Assembly: GCA_003480165.1 (NCBI GenBank)
Contig: QUIQ01000003.1
Location: 1-64,000, forward strand
Source of the DNA: Firmicutes bacterium AM41-11
GTDB lineage: Bacteria; Bacillota_I; Bacilli_A; Erysipelotrichales; Erysipelotrichaceae
Length of the DNA: 64,000 nt
Direction: 5' to 3'
Shown: piece after piece, positions 8,916 through 16,344 of the stretch
Layout of the letters: every line of letters begins with the position of its first letter
Numbering within the stretch: the stretch's first letter is position 1
Translations under genes and position numbers: made by a program
The notes under the pieces: generated by a model
Database searches by the model: none
Seen by the model: only the letters and a program-made list of their open reading frames with translations
Told to the model about the DNA's origin: nothing

Positions 8916-9052
8916 CCGCCATCTTCCTTTCAAAAATCATACTTACTATGGGTAATATATCATTTTATCGGCAATAAAACTATATACTTAATTTTACTTT
9001 AAATTGTTTTTGCCGATAATACACTTTAACCATCTATGCAAAAAAAGGGATA

Positions 9053-9143
9053 TCTAAAATATTGTAGGGTCGAGCATAGCCTCTAAAATATCATAGGGTC
9101 ATTTTATAAAGTTCATAAAATGCCTCTAAATTATTGTAGGGTC
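9053..9143. repeat. Three tandem copies of an IS end-like motif
   Basis: A 19-bp motif of the form TCTAAAATATTGTAGGGTC occurs at 9053-9071, 9082-9100 (two changes) and 9125-9143 (one change), all in the same direction. Inverted copies occur at 9656-9708 beyond the transposase fragment. They are probably nested left ends of ISL3-type elements or derived miniature elements. Confidence 0.6.
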
Positions 9144-9236
9144 GTGCTTGTCCCATTTTTATGTGTTTTATGCAAATAAAAAAACCTTCCATTGTAAAAT
9201 CATATTTGGTCATTTGATTTTTATTGGAAGGAGTGA

Positions 9237-9545
9237 TTCTTATCACCGAAGAGATTATACCCAGAGATTCTCAAACTTAAGAATACATTGATCAAATGGT
9301 CTCAGGAGATAGTTAATTCTTTTACCTTCATAAATGGCAGACGAATCACCAATGGCATCATGGAATCTCGAAATGGAGTTACGAATGAAATCAAGAAAAA
9401 CGCAAATGGATACAAAAACTTTCCCCGTTTTAGAAACAGATGCTTGTATTGTATGAATAAAGATACTAAACCAAATTATGCCGGTTCACACAAATCGATT
9501 CGCATGAAAGGCTCTTCCAGAGGGCATTATACGAAAAACAAATAA
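9237..9545 (+). pseudogene. ISL3-family transposase C-terminal fragment
   Basis: The frame is open from just after a stop at 9234-9236 to 9545. Its residues INGRRITNGIMESRNGVTNE and ANGYKNFPRFRNRCL match the conserved C-terminal block of ISL3-family transposases, where a (S/N)NG...E.. N.IK...YG(Y/F).NF..F..R pattern is usual. The N-terminal catalytic domain is missing. The only possible start is a TTG at 9288, so it is a remnant, not an active transposase. Inverted IS-end motifs flank it on both sides. Confidence 0.75.
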
Positions 9546-9572
9546 AATAGAGAAAAATCATTAGACCAAAAA

Positions 9573-9612
9573 ACGGGCCTAATCACCACGAAAGTGGTGA
9601 TTATGACCCATT
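9573..9612 (+). terminator. Hairpin terminator after the transposase remnant
   Basis: AATCACCAC and GTGGTGATT pair across a GAAA tetraloop (9581-9602), extended by GGG/CCC, and are followed by ATTTTTTC. It is a strong stem likely carried by the IS. Confidence 0.7.
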
Positions 9613-9655
9613 TTTTCATTTTCTCAATATTTTTAGTTTTTTCACTTTCGGTGAA

Positions 9656-9711
9656 ACCCTACAATATTTTAGAGCCTGATTTTTCACACAACCCTAAACT
9701 ATTTTAGAGAC
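9656..9711. repeat. Two right-end-like IS motifs
   Basis: ACCCTACAATATTTTAGA (9656-9673) and ACCCTAAACTATTTTAGA (9691-9708) are inverted versions of the motif repeated at 9053-9143. Together they bracket the transposase remnant. Two consecutive right ends suggest nested or iterated insertion and deletion. Confidence 0.6.
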
Positions 9712-9713
9712 CC

Positions 9714-9758
9714 CTTATTATTTATCATTTAAACAGACAATATCTATGTCATATACTT
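9714..9758. repeat. 45-bp perfect direct repeat, left copy
   Basis: Begins CTTATTATTTATC and ends GTCATATACTT. It is identical over 45 bp to 9957-10001. The two copies flank a 36-codon hydrophobic ORF and its hairpin, which gives the locus the geometry of an Fst/par-type toxin-antitoxin module. Confidence 0.9.
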
Positions 9759-9767
9759 AATAAAGAC

Positions 9768-9795
9768 AAGTGAAAACCTGTTGCGATTTTCACTT
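9768..9795. terminator. Hairpin at the end of the small hydrophobic ORF
   Basis: AAGTGAAAA and TTTTCACTT form a perfect 9-bp stem with a 10-base loop. The stem includes the stop codon of the minus-strand ORF. The sequence is symmetric enough to act in both directions, though T-runs on each side are short. Confidence 0.5.
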
Positions 9796-9900
9796 TTTCA
9801 AAATTAGCTTGACAGTCTCATAGATTAGTACTATTGGCAGGATGATTAGCACATTAACAAGTCCCATCATATTTAGTGCTAAAGAAAATAGAAATAACAT
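9790..9900 (-). CDS. Small hydrophobic protein, candidate type I toxin
   Basis: A 36-codon ORF starts with ATG at 9900 behind a strong AAAGGAG site nine bases upstream. The peptide begins MLFLFSLALN, has one predicted membrane helix (about residues 2-27, rich in Leu, Ile, Val and Met) and ends in the basic tail KLILKK. Size, single helix and charged C-terminus resemble type I toxins, but I recognise no specific family. A hairpin overlaps its stop and a 45-bp direct repeat lies on both sides. It may instead be a harmless small membrane peptide. Confidence 0.5.
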   Translation of the reverse strand: MLFLFSLALNMMGLVNVLIILPIVLIYETVKLILKK

Positions 9901-9956
9901 ATACGTTTCTCCTTTCTCTACATTATCCTATGTAGATTACTTTCTCTCTTTGATTA

Positions 9957-10001
9957 CTTATTATTTATCATTTAAACAGACAATATCTATGTCATATACT
10001 T
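9957..10001. repeat. 45-bp perfect direct repeat, right copy
   Basis: Identical to 9714-9758. It lies upstream of the small hydrophobic ORF, so a minus-strand toxin mRNA starting to its right would contain its complement. A plus-strand RNA through the left copy could pair with that segment. Confidence 0.9.
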
Positions 10002-10087
10002 TAAAAAAGCTGGTATTTAGGGTTATTTCTACTTTTACTATAGCATCAAAAATAGTAAAGAAGAACTATCAAATAAATAATCTAACC

Positions 10088-11428
10088 CTAAATCGGTTTA
10101 GATGCTTGAAGTGATTTATTCTTAAAGTAGTAAAGAATACCGACAAAGTCAGCTAAAAACCAACCAACAGGAATTGCCGTCCAAATGGCAGTTACCCCAA
10201 AGATGGGTGAACATGCATAGGCAAGCAGAACACGGGTTCCTAAAGAAAGAATGGTTAAGATAACAGACATACCTGGCTTTACAATTGCTCGATAATAGCC
10301 ATAACATAAGAACAAGATGCCAATTCCAATGTAACAAGTTGCTTCAATATGCAGGTATTGACTACCTACTTGGATTATGGCCTGGGATTGATCACTTATG
10401 AATAAGCCCATTAAAGAATCCGAGAAAATATTTACCCCTACACTAATCACAACACAGAATAGTACAATCCAGGTAATAGCTACTTTTAGACCGTCTTGGA
10501 TTCTTTTTTCTTGTTTTGCACCATAGTTTTGCGAAACAAATAAACTAAAGCCATTGCCAAAATCTTGTACCGGCATATAGGCTAAGGTATCTATTTTAAC
10601 CGCTACCGCAAAAGCTGCCATGACAATTGAACCAAAGCTATTGACCAATCCCTGTATCAACAAGATACCAAAATTCATAATAGATTGTTGGAGCGAGGTC
10701 ATAAAAGAAAGATGTAAAATAGAAGATAAAATATCTTTTGACCAAATGCGATTTTCTTGTTTCACCCGAAAAATCGGAAATTTCAACCATACGACAAGAA
10801 GCATAAAAGCGGCGGAAACAAATTGACTAAGTACCGTTGCCCAGGCAGCACCAGCTACACCCCATTGAAAAGGTACGACAAATAAGATATCTAAGAAGAT
10901 ATTTAATACAACCGAAATAGCTAAGCCAAATAAAGGCAATAAAGAATTCCCCAGAGCCCGCAAAATATTCGCAAAATAGTTATAAATACTTGTCGCAAAT
11001 AAACCAATAAAGATGATTTGCACATATGTGGCCATAGCCCCTTTCACATTTTTTGGCACTTGTAAAAAATGCAGAATGGTTGTTTGTCCTAAGCTAACTA
11101 AAAAATACATGACAAGGGTACATAAACCAATACCTATAGAAGAGATGAACACACCTTGTTCAAACTTCTGCCAATCCTTTTTTCCTACTTGTATCGCAAA
11201 GAAACTGCTACATCCCATACATAAACCAATGAGTATCGAAGTTAAAAAAGTCATCAATGTATAACTGGATCCAACTGCAGCTAAGGCAATCGAACCAACA
11301 TACTTTCCTACTACCCATGTATCGACCAGATTATAGAGTTGCTGCAAAAGATTGGCAGCCATTAAAGGCAAAGAGAATAAGACTAATTTTTGGGAAATAC
11401 TTCCACTTGTCATATCAATATTTTTCAT
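10088..11428 (-). CDS. MATE family multidrug/Na+ efflux transporter
   Basis: A 446-residue membrane protein with about 12 helices in two repeated halves. The start region SQKLVLFSLPLMAANLLQQLYNLVDTWVVGKYVG is diagnostic of the MATE/DinF fold. MATE pumps expel cationic drugs in exchange for Na+ or H+; the substrate cannot be told. The start at 11428 follows ACGGAG; the frame stays open upstream to 11566, but those codons overlap the end of folC. It is downstream of folT-folC on the same strand. Confidence 0.9.
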   Translation of the reverse strand: MKNIDMTSGSISQKLVLFSLPLMAANLLQQLYNLVDTWVVGKYVGSIALAAVGSSYTLMTFLTSILIGLCMGCSSFFAIQVGKKDWQKFEQGVFISSIGIGLCTLVMYFLVSLGQTTILHFLQVPKNVKGAMATYVQIIFIGLFATSIYNYFANILRALGNSLLPLFGLAISVVLNIFLDILFVVPFQWGVAGAAWATVLSQFVSAAFMLLVVWLKFPIFRVKQENRIWSKDILSSILHLSFMTSLQQSIMNFGILLIQGLVNSFGSIVMAAFAVAVKIDTLAYMPVQDFGNGFSLFVSQNYGAKQEKRIQDGLKVAITWIVLFCVVISVGVNIFSDSLMGLFISDQSQAIIQVGSQYLHIEATCYIGIGILFLCYGYYRAIVKPGMSVILTILSLGTRVLLAYACSPIFGVTAIWTAIPVGWFLADFVGILYYFKNKSLQASKPI

Positions 11429-11510
11429 AAAAAACTCCGTAGAAAAAGATAGAGTATTTCCTCTATCTTTGCTTAACGATTTTATTGTACTACAAATCTT
11501 AAGACATAAA

Positions 11511-12782
11511 TCAATAGATTTTTTGCAGGATCTTTTTCGCACTACCAACATAGTACAAAGATCCAAAGATACAGACTAATTCATCCTGGCAAGCGAAATC
11601 AATGGCTTCCACAATTGTACAAGCCTTGGCTTCTACGCCATAGCTTGCGACGATTTCCTTAGCTTTTTCGGCATTTAAAGCTCTCGGATTATCTGGATTT
11701 ACACAATAGACACGCTTAGCTAAAGGAAGAATCACTTGAAACATTTCTTCATATTTCTTATCGGCCAAAACACCCATCACAAAAGTTACTTTCTGCTTTG
11801 GATAATAGGTTTCTAAACTTTCTCTTAAACGTTTAAATCCATCTAAATTATGGCTTCCATCTACAATGATATCCGGATTACGATGTACGATTTCAAAACG
11901 ATCGGGCCAATAGGTATGTGCTAAAGCTTGTTTGGTTTTAATTAAATCAAAAGACCAACCACATTTTTCTAAAAGGGAAATAGCTTCTAAAGCTAAGCTT
12001 GCATTTTGTATTTGATACGTTCCCAATAAAGAAATCGTATAGACTTCCCCTTCATACGCAAAGATTTGTACATCCACGTTTCTTTGAATCAATTGGGCTT
12101 CTTTTACGCGATGCAAAGAAGCTTCTTTTGCCTGGCAAGTCTTTTCTAAAACCGAATCAACTTCAGAAGCCTGTTGACTGGAAAGAACCATGCCACCTTC
12201 TTTTATAATCCCTGCTTTTTTCTCAGCAATAGCCGCTAGGGTATTTCCCAATACTTCCATGTGATCAAAACTGATTGAAGTAATAATGGAAAGCAAGGAC
12301 TGTTCCATCACATTGGTTGCATCTTGTATACCACCTAGCCCTACTTCCATCAAAACAACATCACAATTCGATTGATAAAAATACGCATAAGCTACACAAA
12401 CCAAGGTTTCAAAACTTGTTAATGCACAACCACAATCTTCTACCTTTTGAGCAACTTCTGTCGTATAAAAAGCCAAATCTTTTAAAGAAATATCTTGGTG
12501 ATTGATTTGAATCTGCTCCGTAAAATGATCAACCATAGGTGAATTAAAAACCCCCACTTTGTATCCATTTTCCTGAAAGATCTGATGTAAGAAAGCCGTT
12601 GTCGAACCTTTCCCATTGGTTCCAGCTACATGAATAATCTGGCATTTGTTTTGCGGATTGCCCATTGCAGACAAAACCTTTTTGATGCCATCTAAAGACA
12701 TTTCCGCTTTTCCTGCTACCACATCTTTGGGATTAAACACCGGAAAAGATGCATAATAGGAAAGCACTTCTTCGCTATTCAT
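11511..12782 (-). CDS. folC: Bifunctional folylpolyglutamate/dihydrofolate synthase
   Basis: Adds glutamate to dihydropteroate or to folates, trapping folates in the cell. The 423-residue protein has the Mur-ligase-type P-loop VAGTNGKGST (~residues 52-61), the SPMVDHFTEQI folate-binding loop, the LVMEVGLGGIQDATNV motif and the C-terminal domain with IVDGSHNLDG. It overlaps folT by 8 bp, so the folate importer and the folate-retaining enzyme are co-expressed, probably under the same tetrahydrofolate riboswitch. Confidence 0.95.
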   Translation of the reverse strand: MNSEEVLSYYASFPVFNPKDVVAGKAEMSLDGIKKVLSAMGNPQNKCQIIHVAGTNGKGSTTAFLHQIFQENGYKVGVFNSPMVDHFTEQIQINHQDISLKDLAFYTTEVAQKVEDCGCALTSFETLVCVAYAYFYQSNCDVVLMEVGLGGIQDATNVMEQSLLSIITSISFDHMEVLGNTLAAIAEKKAGIIKEGGMVLSSQQASEVDSVLEKTCQAKEASLHRVKEAQLIQRNVDVQIFAYEGEVYTISLLGTYQIQNASLALEAISLLEKCGWSFDLIKTKQALAHTYWPDRFEIVHRNPDIIVDGSHNLDGFKRLRESLETYYPKQKVTFVMGVLADKKYEEMFQVILPLAKRVYCVNPDNPRALNAEKAKEIVASYGVEAKACTIVEAIDFACQDELVCIFGSLYYVGSAKKILQKIY

Positions 12783-13302
12783 GGGCTAACCCAAAATTTT
12801 TCACAAAAGGAATCTTTGGTAAGGGCTTTAAGACTAAGAAAAGTAAAAAGGCATTAATTGGAATCATCACAATTTCTTTTAATAAACGGGCACTTACTAA
12901 AACCAAAACACCTGTTCCATAAAGCATGGATAAATTGATACTGTTGACAACTAAACCAATAATCAAAGTATAAACGACTTGGGTCAATAAAATACGTTTG
13001 ACACTCATCTCTTTCTTATAGAGCATCAAGCCAAAAAGAATTCCCGAAATGGCAGCACTAATCGTAAAGCCAGGAAAATATGGCCCTGTTGGTTTGACAA
13101 TAAAAGCGCCAACATCAATTAAGATTCCTACTACAGCTCCTAAACCAGGTCCAAACAATGCGCCGGCAATGGCAATTGGCAAAGCAATAAAACGAATCTC
13201 AATTAACTCAGTAATAGGGATCTTAAAGAACCCCAATAGAATTCCAATGGCAACAAGCATTGCGGTCATGGTTAAAGTTCGAACATCTTTTAATTTTGAC
13301 AT
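12775..13302 (-). CDS. folT: Folate ECF transporter S component FolT
   Basis: A 175-residue protein with about six membrane helices. The N-terminal part TMTAMLVAIGILLGFFKIPI and GPGLGAVVGILIDVGAFIVKP fits the S-component fold of energy-coupling factor importers, with the AxxxA-type helix 1. The ATPase and T components are not in this window, as is usual for group II ECF systems. The folate call rests on the THF riboswitch upstream and folC downstream. Ribosome site AAAGGAGG precedes the start. Confidence 0.88.
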   Translation of the reverse strand: MSKLKDVRTLTMTAMLVAIGILLGFFKIPITELIEIRFIALPIAIAGALFGPGLGAVVGILIDVGAFIVKPTGPYFPGFTISAAISGILFGLMLYKKEMSVKRILLTQVVYTLIIGLVVNSINLSMLYGTGVLVLVSARLLKEIVMIPINAFLLFLVLKPLPKIPFVKNFGLAHE

Positions 13303-13361
13303 AAAAAACCTCCTTTGCAGTCTGTCCTATTACTACATAAGAAGGAATGAACCAAGATATG

Positions 13362-13463
13362 TAGCAGCGGGATGCGAATACAATATCGCAAGTTTTACCT
13401 CTTCGTCTTCTTGTCAACTCCCTGTACAAGAAGCACTTTACGCATTGCATTCTACTCTGCTCT
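13362..13463 (-). ncRNA. Tetrahydrofolate (THF) riboswitch
   Basis: Read on the minus strand, the RNA shows the THF aptamer landmarks in order: closing stem AGCAG/CTGCT, GAGTAG, GCGTAAAGTG, a CTTCTTG/CAAGAAG arm carrying a GGGAG loop, ACGAAG, and the 3' strand ATTCGCATCCCGCTGCT. GAATGCAAT pairs with ATTGTATTC as the second stem. A further CTACATA/TATGTAG hairpin and the AAAGGAGG site follow before folT, so control is probably at translation start, lowering folate uptake when reduced folate is plentiful. Confidence 0.88.
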
Positions 13464-13476
13464 ATGTTCTGAACAC

Positions 13477-13505
13477 ACTCTACCATAGTCCTATCATTCT
13501 GTAAA
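13477..13505 (-). promoter_or_regulatory. folT-folC promoter
   Basis: On the minus strand TTTACA (13505-13500), a 17-bp spacer and TGGTAGAGT (hexamer 13482-13477) lead into the THF aptamer about ten bases later. Confidence 0.5.
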
Positions 13506-13687
13506 CGCAGATTTTTTTCTAGTTCAACCAAACATTCCACTTCAATGTCCAATGCTGCCAGATTGCTTTTCTTTACAAGAATCTCAATTATACTAAAAGT
13601 AACAAAAGGAAGGTACAGACCAATGTACAATTAATCAATCATCCATGAAATATAAATCCATGGATAAAGAAAGGAGAGATTAAATAG

Positions 13688-13720
13688 ATGGGAGTAATCA
13701 TGAATAGATTTATTTCATAA
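13688..13720 (+). CDS. Ten-codon ORF with strong ribosome site before a terminator
   Basis: AAGGAGAG at 13671-13678 precedes ATG GGA GTA ATC; the peptide is MGVIMNRFIS. Its stop codon falls in the first arm of the following terminator stem. It could be a leader peptide or the end of a small regulatory RNA. No amino-acid bias suggests a particular attenuation signal. Function unknown. Confidence 0.3.
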   Translation: MGVIMNRFIS

Positions 13721-13763
13721 AGGTCCTAACACTTGTGTAAAGAAACAAATGTTAGGACCTTTT
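13719..13763 (+). terminator. Intrinsic terminator upstream of the mgtE promoter
   Basis: AAAGGTCCTAACA (13719-13731) and TGTTAGGACCTTT (13750-13762) form a 13-bp stem followed by TATTTTT. It insulates the mgtE promoter from upstream plus-strand transcription. Confidence 0.8.
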
Positions 13764-13773
13764 ATTTTTGGGG

Positions 13774-13802
13774 TTGACACTTTTTTATGATTCCACTATG
13801 AT
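13774..13802 (+). promoter_or_regulatory. mgtE promoter
   Basis: TTGACA (13774-13779), 17-bp spacer, TATGAT (13797-13802). The M-box aptamer begins just downstream. Confidence 0.8.
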
Positions 13803-13815
13803 TGTTTCGGAAAAA

Positions 13816-13960
13816 GAAATACGGTAGGTGAGGTTACCGCAGGGATTTGGAATTCCTAAGATTGCTGCCGCAAAGTTGTGGAGACACAACTCGTTGGTCA
13901 ACAGATGAAGTCGTGAAGGCTTTATTTAATGCAATTCATATGCCCTGCGATACTAAAGCT
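13816..13960 (+). ncRNA. M-box (ykoK) Mg2+ riboswitch
   Basis: The plus strand shows the M-box conserved segments in order: GGTAGGTGAGGTTACC, then GATTGCTGCCGCAAAG, a stem GTTGTG/CACAAC, and GGTCAACAGATGAAG. GCAGGG near the 5' side pairs with CCCTGC near 13953. A terminator hairpin follows at 13988, consistent with Mg2+-induced premature termination ahead of the magnesium transporter gene. Confidence 0.93.
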
Positions 13961-13987
13961 TGAACGGTGGTATAAGAATTTTTATTA

Positions 13988-14017
13988 CGTCATTGTTCAA
14001 GGAGCAATGGCGTTTTT
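13988..14017 (+). terminator. M-box expression-platform terminator
   Basis: CGTCATTGTTC (13988-13998) pairs with GAGCAATGGCG (14002-14012) over 11 bp with two G-T wobbles and a three-base loop, followed by TTTTT. It is positioned to stop transcription before mgtE when Mg2+ is bound. Confidence 0.75.
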
Positions 14018-14039
14018 CTTTTAAAGGAGGTGAGAACGT

Positions 14040-14180
14040 ATGTCAAATGACCTAGATTATCATTCGTGCAAAAAGAAAGTAGAGGAAAGATATCATGAAA
14101 AAAGAAAACTTCATTCAACTCCTTTCATCCAAGGAGTACAAAAAGGCACAAAGCGTTCTTACCCAGAACAACGCTATTGA
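14040..14180 (+). CDS. 46-codon upstream ORF overlapping mgtE out of frame
   Basis: AAAGGAGG lies eight bases before an ATG at 14040; this is a stronger site than that of mgtE. The frame runs 46 codons, overlaps the first 86 bases of mgtE in the +1 frame and ends at TGA 14178-14180. The peptide is basic and not membrane-like. It may be a translated leader controlling mgtE by coupling, or simply fortuitous. No homology recognised. Confidence 0.35.
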   Translation: MSNDLDYHSCKKKVEERYHEKRKLHSTPFIQGVQKGTKRSYPEQRY

Positions 14181-15432
14181 CAATGCCAAATTACTAGAAA
14201 GTCTAGACCCAAAAGACTGTGCTTTCGCATTCCGTTTAATTCCTAAAGATGAAGCATCCAAAGTATTCTCCTGCATGAGCTCATCTATGCAAGCGTATCT
14301 TGTAGACTTATTTACCCAATCCGAATTAAAAGAAGTCATCGATTCTTTATATATGGATGACACAGTCGACTTATTAGAAGATTTACCAGCCAACTTAGTA
14401 AAACGAATTTTAGCAAGTGTGGATCCCCAAAAGCGCAATATCATTAATAAACTCTGTAAATATCCCGAAGACAGTGCTGGATCCATCATGACCATTGAAT
14501 ATGTTTCCCTAAGAAAAGAGATGACCGTACAAGAAGCATTAGATCATATCAAAGCTACAGGGATTCATAAGGAAACAATTTATACTTGTTATGTATTAGA
14601 GAATAAGAAATTACTCGGTATTGTATCCGCAAAAAGCTTAATTACCAGCAATCGTGACACCAAAATTGAAAAGTTAATGAACAAGAATATCATCTCGGTA
14701 CAAACGCATACCGACCAAGAAGAAGTTGCTAAACTATTCCGAAAATACGACTTGATTGCGATGCCGGTATTAGATAGTGAAAACTGTTTTGTGGGAATTG
14801 TAACTTTCGATGATGTCATGGATGTCATGATTGATGAAACCAACGAAGATATTTCCAAAATGGCTGCCATTGAACCAAATGAAAAAGGCTATTTTGAAAC
14901 AACCGTATGGCAACATGCCAAACATCGTATTATGTGGTTATTGATTTTGATGTTCTCTGCAACCATTACCGGAAGCATCATTACCCGTTATGAAAATGCC
15001 TTCCAAGCCGTACCACTTTTGGTCTCCTTTATTCCTATGTTAATGGATACCGGTGGAAACTGTGGTTCACAGAGTTCGACCTTGATTATTCGTGGTCTAG
15101 CTTTAGGTGACATTAAATTTAAAGATTTATTCCGGGTTATTTTTAAAGAATTCCGTATTTCTTTAATTGTTGGTGCCATCCTTGCGGTCGCAAATGGTTT
15201 ACGTATTTTTATTCAATATCAAAATCCGCAAATTGCGATTGTGGTTGCTTTATCTTTAGCCGTAGTTGTCATCCTATCAAAATTCATTGGATGTGTTCTA
15301 CCTCTATTTGCCAATAAAGTAGGACTCGATCCAGCCATCATGGCAAGTCCATTGATTACAACCATCGTAGATACTTGTTCTATTTTGGTTTACTTCAATA
15401 TTGCCGTACATATTTTTAATATCTACTTATAA
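14095..15432 (+). CDS. mgtE: Magnesium transporter MgtE
   Basis: Mg2+ channel of the inner membrane, gated by cytosolic Mg2+. The 445-residue protein has the N-terminal superhelical domain (~1-125, with LEDLPANLVKRIL), two CBS domains (~130-250; SAGSIMTIEYVSL and VGIVTFDDVMDVM), a connecting helix, and a five-helix membrane domain containing the pore signature PLLVSFIPMLMDTGGNCGSQ. The length is typical. Ribosome site GAGGAAAG. It is the only plus-strand core gene nearby and is controlled by the M-box. Confidence 0.97.
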   Translation: MKKENFIQLLSSKEYKKAQSVLTQNNAIDNAKLLESLDPKDCAFAFRLIPKDEASKVFSCMSSSMQAYLVDLFTQSELKEVIDSLYMDDTVDLLEDLPANLVKRILASVDPQKRNIINKLCKYPEDSAGSIMTIEYVSLRKEMTVQEALDHIKATGIHKETIYTCYVLENKKLLGIVSAKSLITSNRDTKIEKLMNKNIISVQTHTDQEEVAKLFRKYDLIAMPVLDSENCFVGIVTFDDVMDVMIDETNEDISKMAAIEPNEKGYFETTVWQHAKHRIMWLLILMFSATITGSIITRYENAFQAVPLLVSFIPMLMDTGGNCGSQSSTLIIRGLALGDIKFKDLFRVIFKEFRISLIVGAILAVANGLRIFIQYQNPQIAIVVALSLAVVVILSKFIGCVLPLFANKVGLDPAIMASPLITTIVDTCSILVYFNIAVHIFNIYL

Positions 15433-15472
15433 AAAAAATGGAGGAATCCCAAAGGGTTCCTCCAATTCTTTT
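15432..15472. terminator. Bidirectional terminator between mgtE and nagB
   Basis: GGAGGAA and TTCCTCC pair around TCCCAAAGGG (15440-15463); A residues precede and TTCTTTT follows, so it serves both converging genes. Confidence 0.8.
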
Positions 15473-15477
15473 ACGTA

Positions 15478-16200
15478 TTACTTACTTAATTTACTAGCAG
15501 CTGCTTCATCAACAATCACAATCACATTTGGATGATTTTGAAGAGCTGAAGCTGGACATTCTTCGGTAACACTACCTTCAATCATACCTTTTACTGCATC
15601 TGCTTTTTCAACACCGCTGGCAAGTACCAAAACTTCTTTTGATTTCATGATATCTGCAATACCCATAGAAAGAGCTTGTTTTGGAACAAGGTTTGGATCG
15701 TTATCGAAGAAACGGCAGTTTGCTTCAATTGTACTTTCGGTTAAATCTACAACATGCGTTCCCATATCGAAAGATGTACCTGGTTCATTGAATCCAATGT
15801 GACCATTACGACCAATTCCTAAAATTTGAAGATCGATGTTCGCATTTTGTAGTTGGGCTTCATAAGCATCAGCATCGGCTTGTGTTGTACCACAAGGTAA
15901 ATGTGTATTTTCGTCTTTAATGTCAACTAAATCAAATAAGTTTTTGTGCATGAATGAATAATAAGATTCTGGATGGTTACGATCAATTCCTACATATTCA
16001 TCCAAGTTATAAGAAACAATATCTTTATAATCTGTATTACCAGCTTTATAATCAGCTACCATTTCTTTGTACAAACCAACTGGTGTACTTCCTGTAGCTA
16101 AACCTAAAACGGCATTTTTCTTGCTTGTGATACATTCTTTCATGTATTCATAAGCTTTTTTCGACATTGCATCATAATCTTTACATACTATTACTTTCAT
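15478..16200 (-). CDS. nagB: Glucosamine-6-phosphate deaminase
   Basis: Converts glucosamine-6-phosphate to fructose-6-phosphate and ammonia, feeding amino sugars to glycolysis. The 240-residue protein has GLATGSTPVGLY (substrate phosphate loop), VSYNLDEYVG with catalytic Asp, GIGRNGHIGFNEPG with the catalytic His, and the C-terminal ASALQNHPN. The start at 16200 follows AGGAGGTAATT; upstream in-frame codons are not needed. nagA is not adjacent. Operator boxes lie in its promoter and GntR-type regulators lie upstream. Confidence 0.96.
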   Translation of the reverse strand: MKVIVCKDYDAMSKKAYEYMKECITSKKNAVLGLATGSTPVGLYKEMVADYKAGNTDYKDIVSYNLDEYVGIDRNHPESYYSFMHKNLFDLVDIKDENTHLPCGTTQADADAYEAQLQNANIDLQILGIGRNGHIGFNEPGTSFDMGTHVVDLTESTIEANCRFFDNDPNLVPKQALSMGIADIMKSKEVLVLASGVEKADAVKGMIEGSVTEECPASALQNHPNVIVIVDEAAASKLSK

Positions 16201-16239
16201 CTGAATTACCTCCTGTAATCGCATACCACTTCTGTTCTT

Positions 16240-16332
16240 TTTATAGCACATAACTATACCACTTACAAGATATTTTTAAATTATTTTCTATTATAGCTAT
16301 ACCAATTTGTATATTTTGCCACATTGGTATAG
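16240..16332 (-). promoter_or_regulatory. nagB promoter region with TTGGTATAG/GTGGTATAG operator boxes
   Basis: On the minus strand TTGTAA (16268-16263), 17 bp, TGCTATAAA (hexamer 16245-16240) form the proximal promoter; its spacer contains GTGGTATAG (16262-16254). Farther upstream CTATACCAAT (16297-16306) and ATTGGTATAG (16323-16332) form an inverted pair with a 16-bp gap, next to another TATAAT (16295-16290). A related GTGGTAT half-site occurs downstream near 16223-16230. These boxes resemble NagR-type GntR sites. Confidence 0.65.
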
Positions 16333-16344
16333 AAAAAGAGCCTT

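Noticed and set aside
10015..10093. 11-bp inverted repeat ATTTAGGGTTA/TAACCCTAAAT as MATE terminator
   Set aside because: The arms are 57 bp apart with no T-run; more likely related to IS-end sequence than to termination.
9842..10114. 90-codon plus-strand frame
   Set aside because: Antisense to the small hydrophobic ORF and the direct repeat, no ribosome site, low-complexity sequence.
13223..13630. 135-codon minus-strand frame overlapping the folT upstream region
   Set aside because: It covers the THF riboswitch and the folT start in another frame; composition is not protein-like.
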